The notes: generated by a model not told the origin, from the letters alone. Counted from the first letter of the stretch, positions 37,251-48,176 are shown. The stretch: 64,000 nt of DNA from Flavobacterium sp. (GCA_016714905.1 JADKBW010000001.1:186001-250000); one strand, 5' to 3'. Numbers and translations: made by a program.

Positions 37251-40200
37251 TTATTTTGTAATTAATATTCTTGTTTTTATATCATCGAATTCTATTTCAA
37301 ATCCGTTTTGTATAGTTGTTTCAAAAACTAAAGATTCGGTCAGTGTTTCCGACTTGATATAGTTTTCGTTGGCTTTTACCGCTTTTTCTAATGCTGTGTT
37401 GCTTTGCAAGTGAACTTGAATCTTATCAGTAACTTCAAAACCAGAATCTTTACGAATGTTTTGAATTCTATTGACCAATTCTCTTGCGATGCCTTCCTCT
37501 TTCAATTCTGGAGAAATCGTAATATCGAGCGCTACTGTAATTCCGTTTGAATTGGCAACTAACCAACCTTCAATATCTTGCGAGGAAATCTCTACATCCT
37601 CTTGTGATAAAGTTATAGTATTTCCTGAAACTTCAATATTCAATACTCCAAGCGAATCCAATTGGTTGATTTGTTCCGCCGTAAAGGACTGTATCTGTTT
37701 GGAAATCAATCCCATATCTTTCCCAAAACGAGGTCCAAGTGTCTTGAAATTAGGCTTGATTTGCTTGATTAAAATACCCGATGCATCGTCTAAAAGTTCA
37801 ATTTCCTTGACGTTTACTTCAGCTTTTATGAGGTCAGAAACCGCTTCAATTTCGTGTCGCTGATTCTCGTCAAGTATTGGTATCATTACCTTTTGCAAAG
37901 GTTGACGCACCTTGATCATTTCCTTCTTGCGAAGCGATAAAACGAGTGATGAAATGGTCTGTGCTTTTTGCATTTTACTCTCTAAAGATTTATCAACAAA
38001 GTTTTCAACGTAATTCGGAAATTCGGCCAAATGTACGCTGTCAAAATTTTCTGACTTTGTCCTTTGTGTTAAGTCTCTGTAAAGTTGATCCATAAAGAAC
38101 GGCGCGATTGGAGCGCTTAATTTACTGATGGTCACAAGACAAGTGTATAGCGTTTGATAGGCGGCAATTTTATCTTGTGCATACTCGCCTTTCCAGAAAC
38201 GACGACGGCACAAACGCACGTACCAATTGCTCAGATTTTCTTGAACAAAATCGGAAATCGCACGAGCCGCTTTTGTAGGTTCATAATCCGCGTAGTAACT
38301 GTCGACATCTTTTATTAAAGTGTTTAATTCAGAGATAATCCAACGATCAATTTCTGGTCGGTCTTGTAATGGAATCTCCGCCTCTTCATTTTTAAAATTA
38401 TCGATGTTCGCATAAAGCGCAAAAAACGAATACGTATTATAAAGCGTTCCGAAGAATTTTCGGCGCACCTCAGCAATTCCTTCTATATCGAACTTTAAGT
38501 TGTCCCATGGGTTTGCGTTAGATATCATATACCAACGCGTTGCATCTGGACCGTATTCTGACAAGGTCGTAAACGGATCGACTGCGTTGCCCAAACGCTT
38601 GGACATTTTTTGTCCGTTTTTGTCTAAAACTAAACCATTGGACACGACATTTTTGTAGGCAATTTTATCAAAAACCAAAGTGCCGATGGCATGTAAAGTA
38701 TAGAACCAACCTCTAGTTTGGTCGACACCTTCTGCAATAAAATCTGCTGGAAAGTCCTGATTTTGATCGATTTTATCTTTGTTTTCAAATGGATAATGCC
38801 ACTGTGCATAAGGCATCGCGCCCGAATCAAACCAAACATCTATTAAGTCGGCTTCGCGTTTCATGGGTTTTCCAGAATTGGACACCAACACAATTTCATC
38901 GACGACATTCTTGTGCAAATCGATCAAATCATAGTTACTTTCTGTCATGTTGCCGATTTCAAAACCTTTGAACGGGTTGGTTGCTTGAACGCCAGCTCCG
39001 ATTGACTTTTCAATTTCTTTATATAATTCTTCGACTGAACCTACTAAAATCTCTTCGGTTCCGTCTTCTGTTCTCCAGATGGGCAGAGGAATTCCCCAAT
39101 AGCGTGAACGTGACAAATTCCAATCGTTGGCGTTTTTTCAACCAATTACCAAAACGTCCTTCTCCGGTGGCTTTTGGCTTCCAGTTGATGGTTTCATTGA
39201 GGTCGAACATGCGGTCTCTGATTTCGGTTACTTTGATAAACCAAGAATCGAGTGGGTAATATAAAATGGGTGTGTCTGTTCTCCAACAATGTGGGTAACT
39301 GTGCACGTATTTTTCTACTTTGAATGCTTTGTTTTCTTCTTTTAATTGGATGGCGATTTCCACATCGATGGATCGTTCTGGCGCATCACCGTCGGTATAG
39401 TATTCATTCTTAACATATTTTCCGGCGTATTCGCCCATATGTGAGGTGAATTTTCCTTGTAAATTAACCAATGGTACAGGATTCCCGTTTTCGTCTAACA
39501 CCAACATTGGCGGCACTTCCGGAACCGCTTCCTTAGCTACTTTGGCGTCATCCGCTCCGAAAGTTGGCGCAGTATGCACGATTCCGGTTCCGTCTTCTGT
39601 GGTTACGAAATCTCCTGAGATAACGCGGAATGCATTCTCCGGATTTTGATATGGCAATACGAATGGCAACAATTGTTCATAACGAATTCCAACTAGATCC
39701 AAACCTTTGCATTCGGCTAGAATTTGATAGGGAATCTTCTTGTCACCTTCTTTGAAATTTTCAAAATCATGTGGTTCGTTGCTTTCGAAAAACGTCTTTC
39801 CGAACTGTTTTCCGACTAAGTTTTTAGCCAAAATCACATGGACTGGGCGGAATGTATATTGATTAAAAGTACTTACAACTACATAATCGATTTTTGGTCC
39901 AACGGTTAATGCAGTGTTGGAAGGCAACGTCCATGGCGTGGTCGTCCAGGCAAGAATGTGAATCTCACCAAAGCTCTTTAAGAAATCTGGCAACGAATCG
40001 TTTTTGGCTTTGAATTGTGCCACGACAGTGGTATCTGTTACATCACGGTAACTTCCCGGTTGATTCACTTCATGCGAACTCAATCCCGTTCCAGCTTTTG
40101 GAGAATACGGTTGGATGGTGTAGCCTTTGTACATCAAATCTTTGTCGTAGATTTGTTTTAGGAGCCACCAAACGCTTTCCATATATTTGGATTTGTAGGT

Positions 40201-40652
40201 CACGTACGGATCTTCCATATCGACCCAATAGCCCATTTTTTCGGTTAGGTCATTCCACACGTCGGTGTAACGCATGACCGTTCTTTTGCAGGCTTCGTTA
40301 TATTCTTCGATGGAAATTTTCTTTCCTATATCTTCTTTGGTAATTCCTAATTCTTTTTCAGTTCCGAGTTCAACCGGTAAACCGTGCGTATCCCAACCCG
40401 CTTTTCTTTTGACTTGAAAGCCTTTTTGGGTTTTGTATCGACAAAAAATATCTTTGATGGCACGCGCCATAACGTGATGAATTCCAGGTAAACCGTTGGC
40501 TGAAGGTGGTCCTTCGAAAAAGACGAATGGTGTATTGCCTTCGCGTGTCGAAATGCTCTTTTCGAATATGGTTTCTTTTTCCAAAAATCAAGAACTTCTG
40601 AGGCAACTGTGGGTAAGTCAAGTCCTTTGTATTCAGTAAATTTAGTGCTCAT
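37251..40652 (-). CDS. ileS: isoleucyl-tRNA synthetase (two frameshifts)
   Basis: Charges tRNA-Ile. Class Ia motifs are visible: HIGH-type 'PPSANGLPGIHHVMARA', 'GWDTHGLPVELGTEKELG' and the KMSKS segment 'KNGQKMSKRLGNAVDPF'. The CP1 editing domain lies between. The 'WDTHGLP' form and long C-terminal region resemble the eukaryote-like IleRS type, which is often mupirocin-tolerant (inference). Three frames are used. One added A near 40579-40583 and one A removed near 39133-39138 give 1133 residues. Essential gene, so both breaks are probably errors. Adjacent to the DksA-like gene and lspA. Confidence 0.93.
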
Positions 40653-40725
40653 AATATCCTTTTCTAAAATCGAGATGCGAAAGTAATAAATTGTTGTGAG
40701 TTAAAAGATGTTAGGCGTGAGTTTT

Positions 40726-40790
40726 TGCGTGAGCGGTTGCAGCGGCATCCTTTTTTGAGGCACGAAAAAAAGATAGAGCGAAAGACGCGA
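40726..40790 (+). repeat. dispersed palindromic element, divergent copy D
   Basis: GCGGTTGCAGCGGCATCC, stem CTTTTTT / AAAAAAAG (40750-40756 and 40765-40772), then ATAGAGCGAAAGACGCGACC. It shares the GGCATCC-stem-GATAGA core with other copies but has a different left end, so it may be a subtype. Confidence 0.5.
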
Positions 40791-40812
40791 CCTGCCCTTT
40801 TCGGCAGGGCAC
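40790..40812. terminator. GC-rich hairpin at the recO-ileS boundary
   Basis: CCTGCCCTTTTCGGCAGG, a perfect 6-bp GC stem with a 6-base loop, 10 bases beyond the recO stop on the minus strand. No strong T run follows, so termination is only possible. Confidence 0.35.
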
Positions 40813-40819
40813 GCCCAAA

Positions 40820-41536
40820 TTATGGAGAAAAGACCTCTTTCAAAACCTCGAGTGACTTCGGCTTTTTGAATCCATCAAGATGCATACTATAATAATCGAT
40901 TAGGATTCTCAGTACAATTTGGCGCTCGGAAACATGAAATATTTTTTGATTGTTATCAAATTCTAGATCAATCAATTTTTTAAAAAGTTGTGTTTCGTTT
41001 TGGTTGAGCGAGGTCAAGCTATGAAAAGGAGCAAAGACACCATCTTTCATTTCGAAATAAGGAAGTTGAGCCTCGGTGATATCTGGATAGAATCCCAAGT
41101 ACTTTGTAATTTCTAGAAGAAAGATTAGGTGAAAATTGGCGATTTCGTCGTGGTGATCAAACCAATGTAAGGCTGATTCAATAAAGTGGAAAAGCGCTTC
41201 GTTTTTTTCTTCCTCATGGATGGAATGATGCAACATTTCGGAGAGAAATAAAGTCAAAGTGCTTTTGACAATATTGGAATGAATGGTTTGAAATGGGCTG
41301 TCAATCTTGATTTCTTTGATTTGTTCTAACGTTCCTTTGTTTTTGTGAATTGCTTCAATTTCTACAACCGTTAAGGGTTGGAAATACGCTATTTTTTGAT
41401 TTCCTTTTCGAGAAGAGAAGGCATCACGAACAAAATAAGACTTCAGTCCATCAGACAATGTGAAGCATTTTACAATCAGGCTTTTTTCTTGAAATTTGAG
41501 CGAAGAGATTACAATTGCTTTGGTTTTGACTAACAT
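40820..41536 (-). CDS. recO: DNA repair protein RecO
   Basis: Recombination mediator that helps load RecA through RecFOR. 238 residues. N-terminal OB fold 'MLVKTKAIVISSLKFQEKSLIVKCF' and a helical C-terminal part are seen. The zinc-finger cysteines found in some RecO proteins are missing. Downstream of porZ on the same strand (53 bases), a common flavobacterial pairing. Confidence 0.92.
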   Translation of the reverse strand: MLVKTKAIVISSLKFQEKSLIVKCFTLSDGLKSYFVRDAFSSRKGNQKIAYFQPLTVVEIEAIHKNKGTLEQIKEIKIDSPFQTIHSNIVKSTLTLFLSEMLHHSIHEEEKNEALFHFIESALHWFDHHDEIANFHLIFLLEITKYLGFYPDITEAQLPYFEMKDGVFAPFHSLTSLNQNETQLFKKLIDLEFDNNQKIFHVSERQIVLRILIDYYSMHLDGFKKPKSLEVLKEVFSP

Positions 41537-41589
41537 GGGAAGTTTTCGTAGGTTAGTTTGGCGCCTTGCTGTTCTAAACTAGTACTATT

Positions 41590-43899
41590 TTAGCGAATTA
41601 TCATCACTTTTTTGACCTTCGTTTCTGATCCGTCTTCAGCTGAAATAAAAATCATATAAACTCCAGAAGCGACTTTATATTTGCCAAAAGCGGTTGTATC
41701 CCATTCGATGGTTCCTCCTTCTGCAATAACTTCGTGTACTAAGTTGCCTTCAATATCCGAGATTTTTACGTTGGCTTTGTCTATCAAACCACTAATTTTT
41801 ACTGTGCCTGCAAATTCTGGACGTACCGGATTAGGATAAACGTATACGTTGCTCAAATTATCTTGTGCTGTTGTAGAAGTTCCTTTAAAAGATACCAGTC
41901 CTTTGTCTGTTGCGAAGAATACTTCTCCAGTAGTTCCATTGATATCAATATCATTGATGGTATTACTTGGTAGTGGAGAATTGCTGGTTGTAAAATGATA
42001 GATGGTTTTTTGACCGTCTTGCGAAACGTAAAATACTCCTGAATCGATAGTGCCAATCCACTTGTTATTCGCGCCGTCGACAAATATGTCAGAAATTGAT
42101 TGTTCGTAAAGCAACTCTTGGGCTAAATTATCTTCAATAATAATGATTGGGTTGGTTCTTAGTGTTTCGTCAGAACTAAAACTATCAACATTAGAAAGAA
42201 CACGAAGCCCAGCAAGTGTTCCAATCCATAATTGATTGCGATTGTCAACTGCCACGGCTCTCGCATCAAATGACGGTAAATTACCACCTTCTGCTGCACT
42301 GCTAATTACTCTAAAACGATTATTTAATGCTTCGTTAAATCCAATAACGCCATCTCTCCATGTTCCCATCCACTTGGTGCCGTTCTTATCAATTACCATT
42401 CGTCCAAAACGAAGTTTTCCAAGATTTGCATATACATTCTGCATGTCGAATGACTGCCATTGACCATTTGACTTAAAAACTTTCAACCCTTTTCTAACGA
42501 TGCTGTTGGTCACCCATAAATTGCCTGACTTATCGAAAGCAGCGCCGTTTATTCTGATATCGTCGGGAACTTGACCAACAATGGTCTGCAAACCGTCTGA
42601 CCCTGTATTGGTTGCGTTATATAATGTTGTTACTTCATTATTTTCTATCTTTAAGAGGCCTGAATAATAGGAACTTAAAAAAACTTGATTTTCATTATTA
42701 GGATTAACGGTTATCCTTGAGAGCGACTTAGCTTCCAAAAGATCGTTATAGGGAATATTGAGCCATCCGTTCTTATTGAATTTACTAACTCCAAACCTAG
42801 CAAGACCTTCCGGTGTATAAGCGTATGGATTATAATCAAGGTCATATCCTCCAAAAACAGCCCAAAGATTTGAGGAAGATGCGTCTATTGCAAATATGTC
42901 ATTCCGAAATGGACCTTGAGGTGTCTTATTCTCTATTGTTGAATCTGTTATACCCTTACTAAAAATTCCGTCTTCGGTAGTTCCGAAGAAAACAATATTA
43001 TTGATCATGGTTGCACAAGTAAATTCAACCGTGACATCTTGAATCTGATTACTTGAAATATCGGCAATCTGAACAATCACGTCGTTATAAATATACACGT
43101 GGTTCTTGGTTGTAACTAATAAATAAGATCCGCTGCTTCTGAGATCATTTACAGGTTCTGGCAATTGAATCACTGGTACAAATGTACTCCCATTAAATTT
43201 TTGCAAACTTCCATTACTAGTCGTCGCAACCAGATTGTTTCCAATTTTCTCCACACCGCTCCATCCAAATCCGGCAACTGAATTCCATTGATTAAAATCA
43301 TTGAGGAACGGACTTGCAATATTCGCGGCTAAAATCCCATCGTTTTTCGAGGCTGCGTATATGATCCCGTCAAATACGGCAGTTTGGGCAATAGCAATTT
43401 GTGATCCGTTAGTTCCAATAAAAAATGTGTCCCCAAATTGTAAAGTACCAAGGTTGTATTGCACGATTCCAAAGTCGCAAGAAACATAAATCACTCCATT
43501 GTATTCCATAAAATGATTCACTCTTTTTACGTTTTGAGGGATTGCCTTATTGATGATATCGACGACATTCAAAATCGAACCATCGACCTGATTATAAACG
43601 ATGATTAGTCCATTTTCGTAACCAATTATTGTTTTCTTTAGTGAAGGACTATCGTAAATTGCTGTAATTGTTAAACCTGAAAGGCCGTCAACAGTATTTA
43701 TAGTTTTGATATCCCCAGAAATAATGTCTTGCGAAAAAATTGCATTTTCAGTTGCTGCAAAAATTTTGGTTTCGTCTTGCGAGATATCGTTTATCCGCAT
43801 ATAGGAAAAATAACCTTTCCACAACTTATTGTTATTGTTTTGAGAGTGACAAAAGTAAACACTAAAAAATGCAACAAGAGTCAAAAAAAATATTTTCAT
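41590..43899 (-). CDS. porZ: PorZ-like beta-propeller protein with type IX secretion sorting domain
   Basis: 769 residues with signal peptide 'MKIFFLTLVAFFSVYFCHSQ'. Two-component-regulator-type propeller repeats fill most of the length, for example 'WMGTWRDGVIGFNEALNNRF' and 'LWIGTLAGLRVLSNVD'. A C-terminal type A sorting domain follows: 'VYVYPNPVRPEFAG' to 'VASGVYMIFISAEDGSE' and the basic end 'KVKKVMIIR'. This matches the layout and length of PorZ, the surface component that delivers anionic lipopolysaccharide to the sortase of the type IX system. The name is inferred from architecture and the recO neighbour. The presence of the type IX system elsewhere in the genome is implied. Confidence 0.82.
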   Translation of the reverse strand: MKIFFLTLVAFFSVYFCHSQNNNNKLWKGYFSYMRINDISQDETKIFAATENAIFSQDIISGDIKTINTVDGLSGLTITAIYDSPSLKKTIIGYENGLIIVYNQVDGSILNVVDIINKAIPQNVKRVNHFMEYNGVIYVSCDFGIVQYNLGTLQFGDTFFIGTNGSQIAIAQTAVFDGIIYAASKNDGILAANIASPFLNDFNQWNSVAGFGWSGVEKIGNNLVATTSNGSLQKFNGSTFVPVIQLPEPVNDLRSSGSYLLVTTKNHVYIYNDVIVQIADISSNQIQDVTVEFTCATMINNIVFFGTTEDGIFSKGITDSTIENKTPQGPFRNDIFAIDASSSNLWAVFGGYDLDYNPYAYTPEGLARFGVSKFNKNGWLNIPYNDLLEAKSLSRITVNPNNENQVFLSSYYSGLLKIENNEVTTLYNATNTGSDGLQTIVGQVPDDIRINGAAFDKSGNLWVTNSIVRKGLKVFKSNGQWQSFDMQNVYANLGKLRFGRMVIDKNGTKWMGTWRDGVIGFNEALNNRFRVISSAAEGGNLPSFDARAVAVDNRNQLWIGTLAGLRVLSNVDSFSSDETLRTNPIIIIEDNLAQELLYEQSISDIFVDGANNKWIGTIDSGVFYVSQDGQKTIYHFTTSNSPLPSNTINDIDINGTTGEVFFATDKGLVSFKGTSTTAQDNLSNVYVYPNPVRPEFAGTVKISGLIDKANVKISDIEGNLVHEVIAEGGTIEWDTTAFGKYKVASGVYMIFISAEDGSETKVKKVMIIR

Positions 43900-43974
43900 T
43901 AAAAAAAGTTCTAGATTGAAGACAAATATAGTACAAAACGAAAAAAATCTTGTTTTAATATTTGAACAAATAAA

Positions 43975-44008
43975 AAAGCCTTTAAGCTATCGTACTTAAA
44001 GGCTTCTT
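43975..44008 (-). terminator. intrinsic terminator of gdhA
   Basis: GCCTTTAAG / CTTAAAGGC stem with flanking A/T runs, 19 bases past the gdhA stop (44027) on the minus strand. Confidence 0.82.
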
Positions 44009-44026
44009 TTATTCTTATGCTGAAAA

Positions 44027-45370
44027 TTATACTACTCCTTGTCCGAGCATTGCATCCGCAACTTTTACAAAACCAGCAATGTTTGCTCCTTTTACATAAT
44101 CTACGTATCCAGTTCCATCCGAACCGTATTGCACGCATGAGCTATGAATATTTAGCATAATGTTTTTTAATCGATCATCTACTTCTTCGCTTGTCCAACT
44201 CAAACGCAAAGAGTTTTGTGACATTTCTAAACCTGAGGTTGCAACACCTCCTGCATTAGATGCTTTTCCTGGAGCGAATAATATTTTTGCATTTTGGAAA
44301 ACTTCTACTGCTTCTGGCGTCGATGGCATATTGGCGCCTTCCGCTACACAAATACAACCATTAGCAACAAGTGTTTTTGCTTCTTCTGCGTTCAATTCAT
44401 TTTGCGTTGCACAAGGCAAAGCCACATCACATTTCACTTCCCATGGTCTTTTACCCGCAACATATTTAGCATTTGGATATTTCTTTAAGTAATCACTAAT
44501 TCTACCATAGTTTACGTTTTTGATTTCCATAACGTGCGCCAATTTTTCAGCATCGATACCATCTGCATCATATATATAACCTGCAGAATCAGACATAGTT
44601 ACCACTTTACCTCCAAGCTGCGTCGCTTTTTCAGCTGCATATTGCGCTACATTTCCAGAACCAGAGATTACAACTGTTTTCCCTTTAAAACTGTCGCCTT
44701 TTGTTGCTAACATACTTTGCGCAAAGTAAACGTCGCCATATCCTGTCGCTTCCGGACGTATTAATGACCCTCCAAAAGAGATTCCTTTACCAGTTAAAAC
44801 TCCTGTAAATTCATTTCTCAATTTCTTGTACTGACCAAACATATAACCCACTTCTCTTCCTCCAACGCCAATATCCCCTGCAGGAACATCAGTATCAGCA
44901 CCAATATGTTTTGATAATTCAGTCATAAATGCTTGACAAAAACGCATAATTTCTATGTCAGATTTTCCTTTGGGATCAAAATCAGCACCTCCTTTTCCAC
45001 CGCCCATTGGCAATGTGGTCAAACTGTTTTTAAAAGTTTGTTCAAAAGCTAAGAATTTCAGAATGCTCAAATTTACTGAGGGATGAAAGCGAATTCCTCC
45101 CTTATAAGGTCCAATTGCTGAATTCATTTGAATTCTGTATCCTCTGTTTACTTGAGTAGTTCCAGAATCATCGATCCACGTTACCCGGAACATAATGATA
45201 CGCTCTGCTTCGACCATTCTTTCCAAAAGCATTTTGTTCTGATACTTTTTGTTTTCTTCAATAAAAGGGATTACAGTTTCAGCAACTTCCTTTACAGCCT
45301 GCATAAATTCAGGTTCGTTTGGATTTCTTTTTGAAACTGTTTCAATAAAAGTTGTAATACTTTGTGACAT
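44027..45370 (-). CDS. gdhA: NADP-type glutamate dehydrogenase
   Basis: Reversible amination of 2-oxoglutarate to glutamate. The length is 447 residues, typical of the hexameric NADP-dependent class. The active-site lysine segment 'LPMGGGKGGADFDPKGKSD' and the substrate motif 'GPYKGGIRFHPSVNLS' are intact. 'VVISGSGNVAQYAAEKA' is the nucleotide-binding loop. A -7 box lies at 45419-45426. Cofactor preference is inferred from class. Confidence 0.96.
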   Translation of the reverse strand: MSQSITTFIETVSKRNPNEPEFMQAVKEVAETVIPFIEENKKYQNKMLLERMVEAERIIMFRVTWIDDSGTTQVNRGYRIQMNSAIGPYKGGIRFHPSVNLSILKFLAFEQTFKNSLTTLPMGGGKGGADFDPKGKSDIEIMRFCQAFMTELSKHIGADTDVPAGDIGVGGREVGYMFGQYKKLRNEFTGVLTGKGISFGGSLIRPEATGYGDVYFAQSMLATKGDSFKGKTVVISGSGNVAQYAAEKATQLGGKVVTMSDSAGYIYDADGIDAEKLAHVMEIKNVNYGRISDYLKKYPNAKYVAGKRPWEVKCDVALPCATQNELNAEEAKTLVANGCICVAEGANMPSTPEAVEVFQNAKILFAPGKASNAGGVATSGLEMSQNSLRLSWTSEEVDDRLKNIMLNIHSSCVQYGSDGTGYVDYVKGANIAGFVKVADAMLGQGVV

Positions 45371-45418
45371 GATTTATAGATTAGTAGCGTTTAAGAAAAC
45401 GTTTTCGTTAATTGGCGA

Positions 45419-45426
45419 CAAATATA
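45419..45426 (-). promoter_or_regulatory. -7 box of gdhA
   Basis: Minus strand TATATTTG matches TAnnTTTG, 48 bases before the gdhA ATG. No clear -33 TTG. It lies in the AT-rich spacer 45371-45629, which also holds the promoter of the divergent gene. Confidence 0.45.
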
Positions 45427-45600
45427 CATTTTTATCAAAATATGTATTATTATTTTTTTTGCAAAATGAATTTTTAAAATATTCCTCTACTTTAGTATAA
45501 TAATTTTAGCATTTCAATGACTAATGAAACAATTTTCTTGCTTTTACGTTATTAAAAATGTATTTTTTTTATTTTATTTTAGAAGTGAATGATGTTTTTA

Positions 45601-45608
45601 TATATTTG
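45601..45608 (+). promoter_or_regulatory. -7 box of the outer-membrane-type gene at 45630
   Basis: TATATTTG matches TAnnTTTG exactly and lies 21 bases before the ATG at 45630. This decides the start: the in-frame ATG at 45558 is upstream of the likely transcription start. Confidence 0.5.
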
Positions 45609-45629
45609 TCGAGAATTGATTTAATTAGT

Positions 45630-46418
45630 ATGCAAACACCGAAGTATTTTATCGCAATTATCTTGTTTTTATTTGGTTACTCAAGTGAGATAAATGCCCA
45701 ATATGGTTTTTCACACGAGGTTGGTGTAATTGCTGGTCCTGTGGCATTTCAATCAGATTATGGCGAAAGACATAATTACGACACCAATTTTGGAAATACA
45801 GGGTATGGCATTGGTCTTATACATTACTTAAATTTTTCTTACAAAGCGGATTGTAATTGCTACACTCCTGAAACTTATTTCAACGACCACTTCAAGCTAA
45901 GAAGCGAATTATCTTACAATAAAACCAATCTCAGACATTACGGAGAATATGTTGAAGGTGATAAAAAGAAATTATTTAATCGCCAATTAAGAGGTATGAG
46001 AGGAAGTACTGCAGTAACGAATATTGGAATGCAATTAGAGTATTTCCCATTAAGTATTCGCGATTTTACTTCAACAGTTGGAGCCTTAGCGCCTTTTATA
46101 AGTTTAGGAGGTCAGTTTAGTTTTTATGATCCTGAGGCTTATTCCACTCTAGGAAGGTTAGACACTCCAGCGACAACTCCTGTTAAGTATTTCGGCGCAA
46201 CACAAAATAGCAGCGGCACCGTTTGGTCTGTTGTAGGCAGCGTCGGAACAAGATATAAGTTGGCTCCTTTGTCTGATTTGATGGTAGATTTTAGATTACA
46301 ATACTACTTCTCTAATTGGGTAGATGGTCTAAATCCAAATCCTAGCAGATATCCAGAAAACAAAGCGAACGATTGGTTGGTTTGGTTCAATGTAGGATAC
46401 ATTTATTATATTCAATAA
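45630..46418 (+). CDS. outer-membrane beta-barrel-type protein, unknown function
   Basis: 262 residues from ATG 45630, signal peptide 'FIAIILFLFGYSSEINAQ'. The mature part is rich in alternating polar and aromatic strands ('YGFSHEVGVIAGPVAFQSDY', 'FKLRSELSYNKTN', 'MQLEYFPLSIRDF') and ends with an aromatic residue run 'WLVWFNVGYIYYIQ', which suits a small outer-membrane barrel. Family not recognised with certainty. It is divergent from gdhA and converges with metB across a shared terminator. Confidence 0.65.
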   Translation: MQTPKYFIAIILFLFGYSSEINAQYGFSHEVGVIAGPVAFQSDYGERHNYDTNFGNTGYGIGLIHYLNFSYKADCNCYTPETYFNDHFKLRSELSYNKTNLRHYGEYVEGDKKKLFNRQLRGMRGSTAVTNIGMQLEYFPLSIRDFTSTVGALAPFISLGGQFSFYDPEAYSTLGRLDTPATTPVKYFGATQNSSGTVWSVVGSVGTRYKLAPLSDLMVDFRLQYYFSNWVDGLNPNPSRYPENKANDWLVWFNVGYIYYIQ

Positions 46419-46434
46419 AATTTAGAAAAACATC

Positions 46435-46471
46435 AAAAAAAAAGCCCAACTACAAATTGGGCTTTTTTTTA
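46435..46471. terminator. bidirectional intrinsic terminator
   Basis: AAAAAGCCCAA / TTGGGCTTTTTTTT stem between the convergent stops at 46418 and 46482. A and T runs on both sides let it serve both genes. Confidence 0.85.
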
Positions 46472-46481
46472 TTTGGTATTC

Positions 46482-47627
46482 CTATGCAAGTGCTTGTTGT
46501 AAGTCGGCAATCAAATCTTCTGCATCTTCAATTCCGACACTAAGACGAACCAAATCATCTGTGATTCCAATTTCCTTTCTCTTATCTTCCGGAATCGATG
46601 CATGCGTCATCAATGCTGGATGATTGGCAAGTGATTCTACGCCGCCAAGAGATTCTGCTAAAGTAAAAACCTTCACTTTCTCCAAAAAAGAAATCGCATC
46701 TTGTTTCCTTCCAGAAGCAAACGTAAAAGAAACCATTCCGCCAAATCCGCTCATTTGCTTCTTCGCAATTTCATGATGGGGATGGCTGCTTAATCCAGGA
46801 TAATATACTGTTTTTATTTTGGGATGATTACTTAAAAATGCCACTACTTTTTCCCCATTCTCACAATGTCTTTGCACTCTTAAATGTAACGTCTTTATTC
46901 CTCGCAACACCAAAAAACTATCCATCGGCCCTAAAGTGGCACCTGTCGCAAATTGTTGAAAATGCAATTGTTCACCCAGCGCTTCGTCTTTCACAATCAG
47001 AGCTCCTGCAATAACATCTGAGTGACCACCAAGATATTTTGTTGCTGAATGCATCACGATATCCGCACCTAAATCTAATGGTCTTTGCAAATAAGGGGTT
47101 GCAAACGTATTGTCTACCGCAAATAATATCTTTTTGGCTTTGGTAATCTTTGCAATTTCGGCGATATCCGCCAATTTCATCAACGGATTTGTTGGCGTCT
47201 CTACCCAAACCAATTTCGTGTTTTCATTAATTAATGAATTGACTTTCTCCAAATCAGTCATGTCCACAAAATGAAATTTGATCCCTGAATCTTTATAAAT
47301 CCGCGTAAACATTCGATAGGTTCCGCCATACAAATCATCCATGGCAATGACCTCATCTCCAGCTTTAAAGGATCGCAAAAGACAATCTGTTGCCGCTAAA
47401 CCGGAAGAAAATGCCAATCCGCGTGACCCGTTTTCTATACTTGCTAACGCCAACTCCAATGCAGTTCTTGTAGGATTGGCAGCTCTGCTGTATTCGTAAT
47501 CGGGATTAACTGGTTGCCCTGGACTAATTTGAGCGAAAGTAGAAGTTTGATAAACCGGAGGCATCACCGCTCCTGTACTTGGGTCATGGTGTTGTCCGCC
47601 ATGAATCGTTTTAGTATTAAATTTCAT
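46482..47627 (-). CDS. metB: cystathionine gamma-synthase/lyase family enzyme
   Basis: PLP enzyme of the Cys/Met metabolism family, 381 residues. The PLP-lysine motif 'DIVMHSATKYLGGHSDVIAG' and 'AMDDLYGGTYRMF' are clear. Either cystathionine gamma-synthase (methionine synthesis) or gamma-lyase (reverse direction) fits. The label metB is therefore provisional. The DinB-fold gene starts upstream on the same strand and ends 21 bases before this start. Confidence 0.85.
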   Translation of the reverse strand: MKFNTKTIHGGQHHDPSTGAVMPPVYQTSTFAQISPGQPVNPDYEYSRAANPTRTALELALASIENGSRGLAFSSGLAATDCLLRSFKAGDEVIAMDDLYGGTYRMFTRIYKDSGIKFHFVDMTDLEKVNSLINENTKLVWVETPTNPLMKLADIAEIAKITKAKKILFAVDNTFATPYLQRPLDLGADIVMHSATKYLGGHSDVIAGALIVKDEALGEQLHFQQFATGATLGPMDSFLVLRGIKTLHLRVQRHCENGEKVVAFLSNHPKIKTVYYPGLSSHPHHEIAKKQMSGFGGMVSFTFASGRKQDAISFLEKVKVFTLAESLGGVESLANHPALMTHASIPEDKRKEIGITDDLVRLSVGIEDAEDLIADLQQALA

Positions 47628-47648
47628 GCTGATTTTTTTGCAAATGTA

Positions 47649-48104
47649 TTAAATAAACTTTCTAATATTCATCATAAAACCAAGATGCAAAGCTTCGTGG
47701 TAATTATTAAATTCTAACGCTTCCTCAGTAGATTTAAGATTAAAACCTGTTGAAGTATTGTACTCTTGGTAAGACTTAAATTTATCTGCGATATAATCTG
47801 ACTTTGTTTTCTCCATTAATGAAATCAAAAGGGATTTTAATTGATCAACTTCTGCTGCTGTTGTGCTCCCTGTTGGTTTTGAACCGTTTTTATAGGTTTC
47901 AACCAAACTTTCCTCAATATAACTTGGCAAACCAGAAAGTCGATACACCAAACCTTGTTGCGAAACTATTATATGTCCGATATTCCAAATCAGATTGTTG
48001 CTAAACCCATCTGGAATCCTATTAAGTTGCTCCAAAGTATAACTATTCAAAAATTTTAAATACAATTGCCTATTGGTTTCCCAGATTTTGAAGGTCGTTC
48101 CCAT
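47649..48104 (-). CDS. DinB-family four-helix protein
   Basis: 151 residues with the DinB/YfiT helical-bundle pattern. Metal-ligand-type histidines are in 'NIGHIIVSQQGLVYRL' and 'YHEALHLGFMMNI'. Such proteins include thiol transferases and damage-inducible proteins; the activity of this one is not known. Same strand as metB, likely cotranscribed. Not related to DNA polymerase IV despite the name. Confidence 0.85.
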   Translation of the reverse strand: MGTTFKIWETNRQLYLKFLNSYTLEQLNRIPDGFSNNLIWNIGHIIVSQQGLVYRLSGLPSYIEESLVETYKNGSKPTGSTTAAEVDQLKSLLISLMEKTKSDYIADKFKSYQEYNTSTGFNLKSTEEALEFNNYHEALHLGFMMNIRKFI

Positions 48105-48176
48105 AAAATATTTTTGATAAAAATACTGCTTTTAAGTCTCAAATGAATTTCCTTTGCGCTTAGAATCTCGAAATTT

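Noticed and set aside
45558..45629. Longer start for the outer-membrane-type gene
   Set aside because: It precedes the likely -7 box, and the signal peptide begins cleanly only at 45630.
47628..47700. SAM-type riboswitch upstream of metB
   Set aside because: The 21-base gap between the DinB-fold gene stop and metB is far too short for an aptamer.
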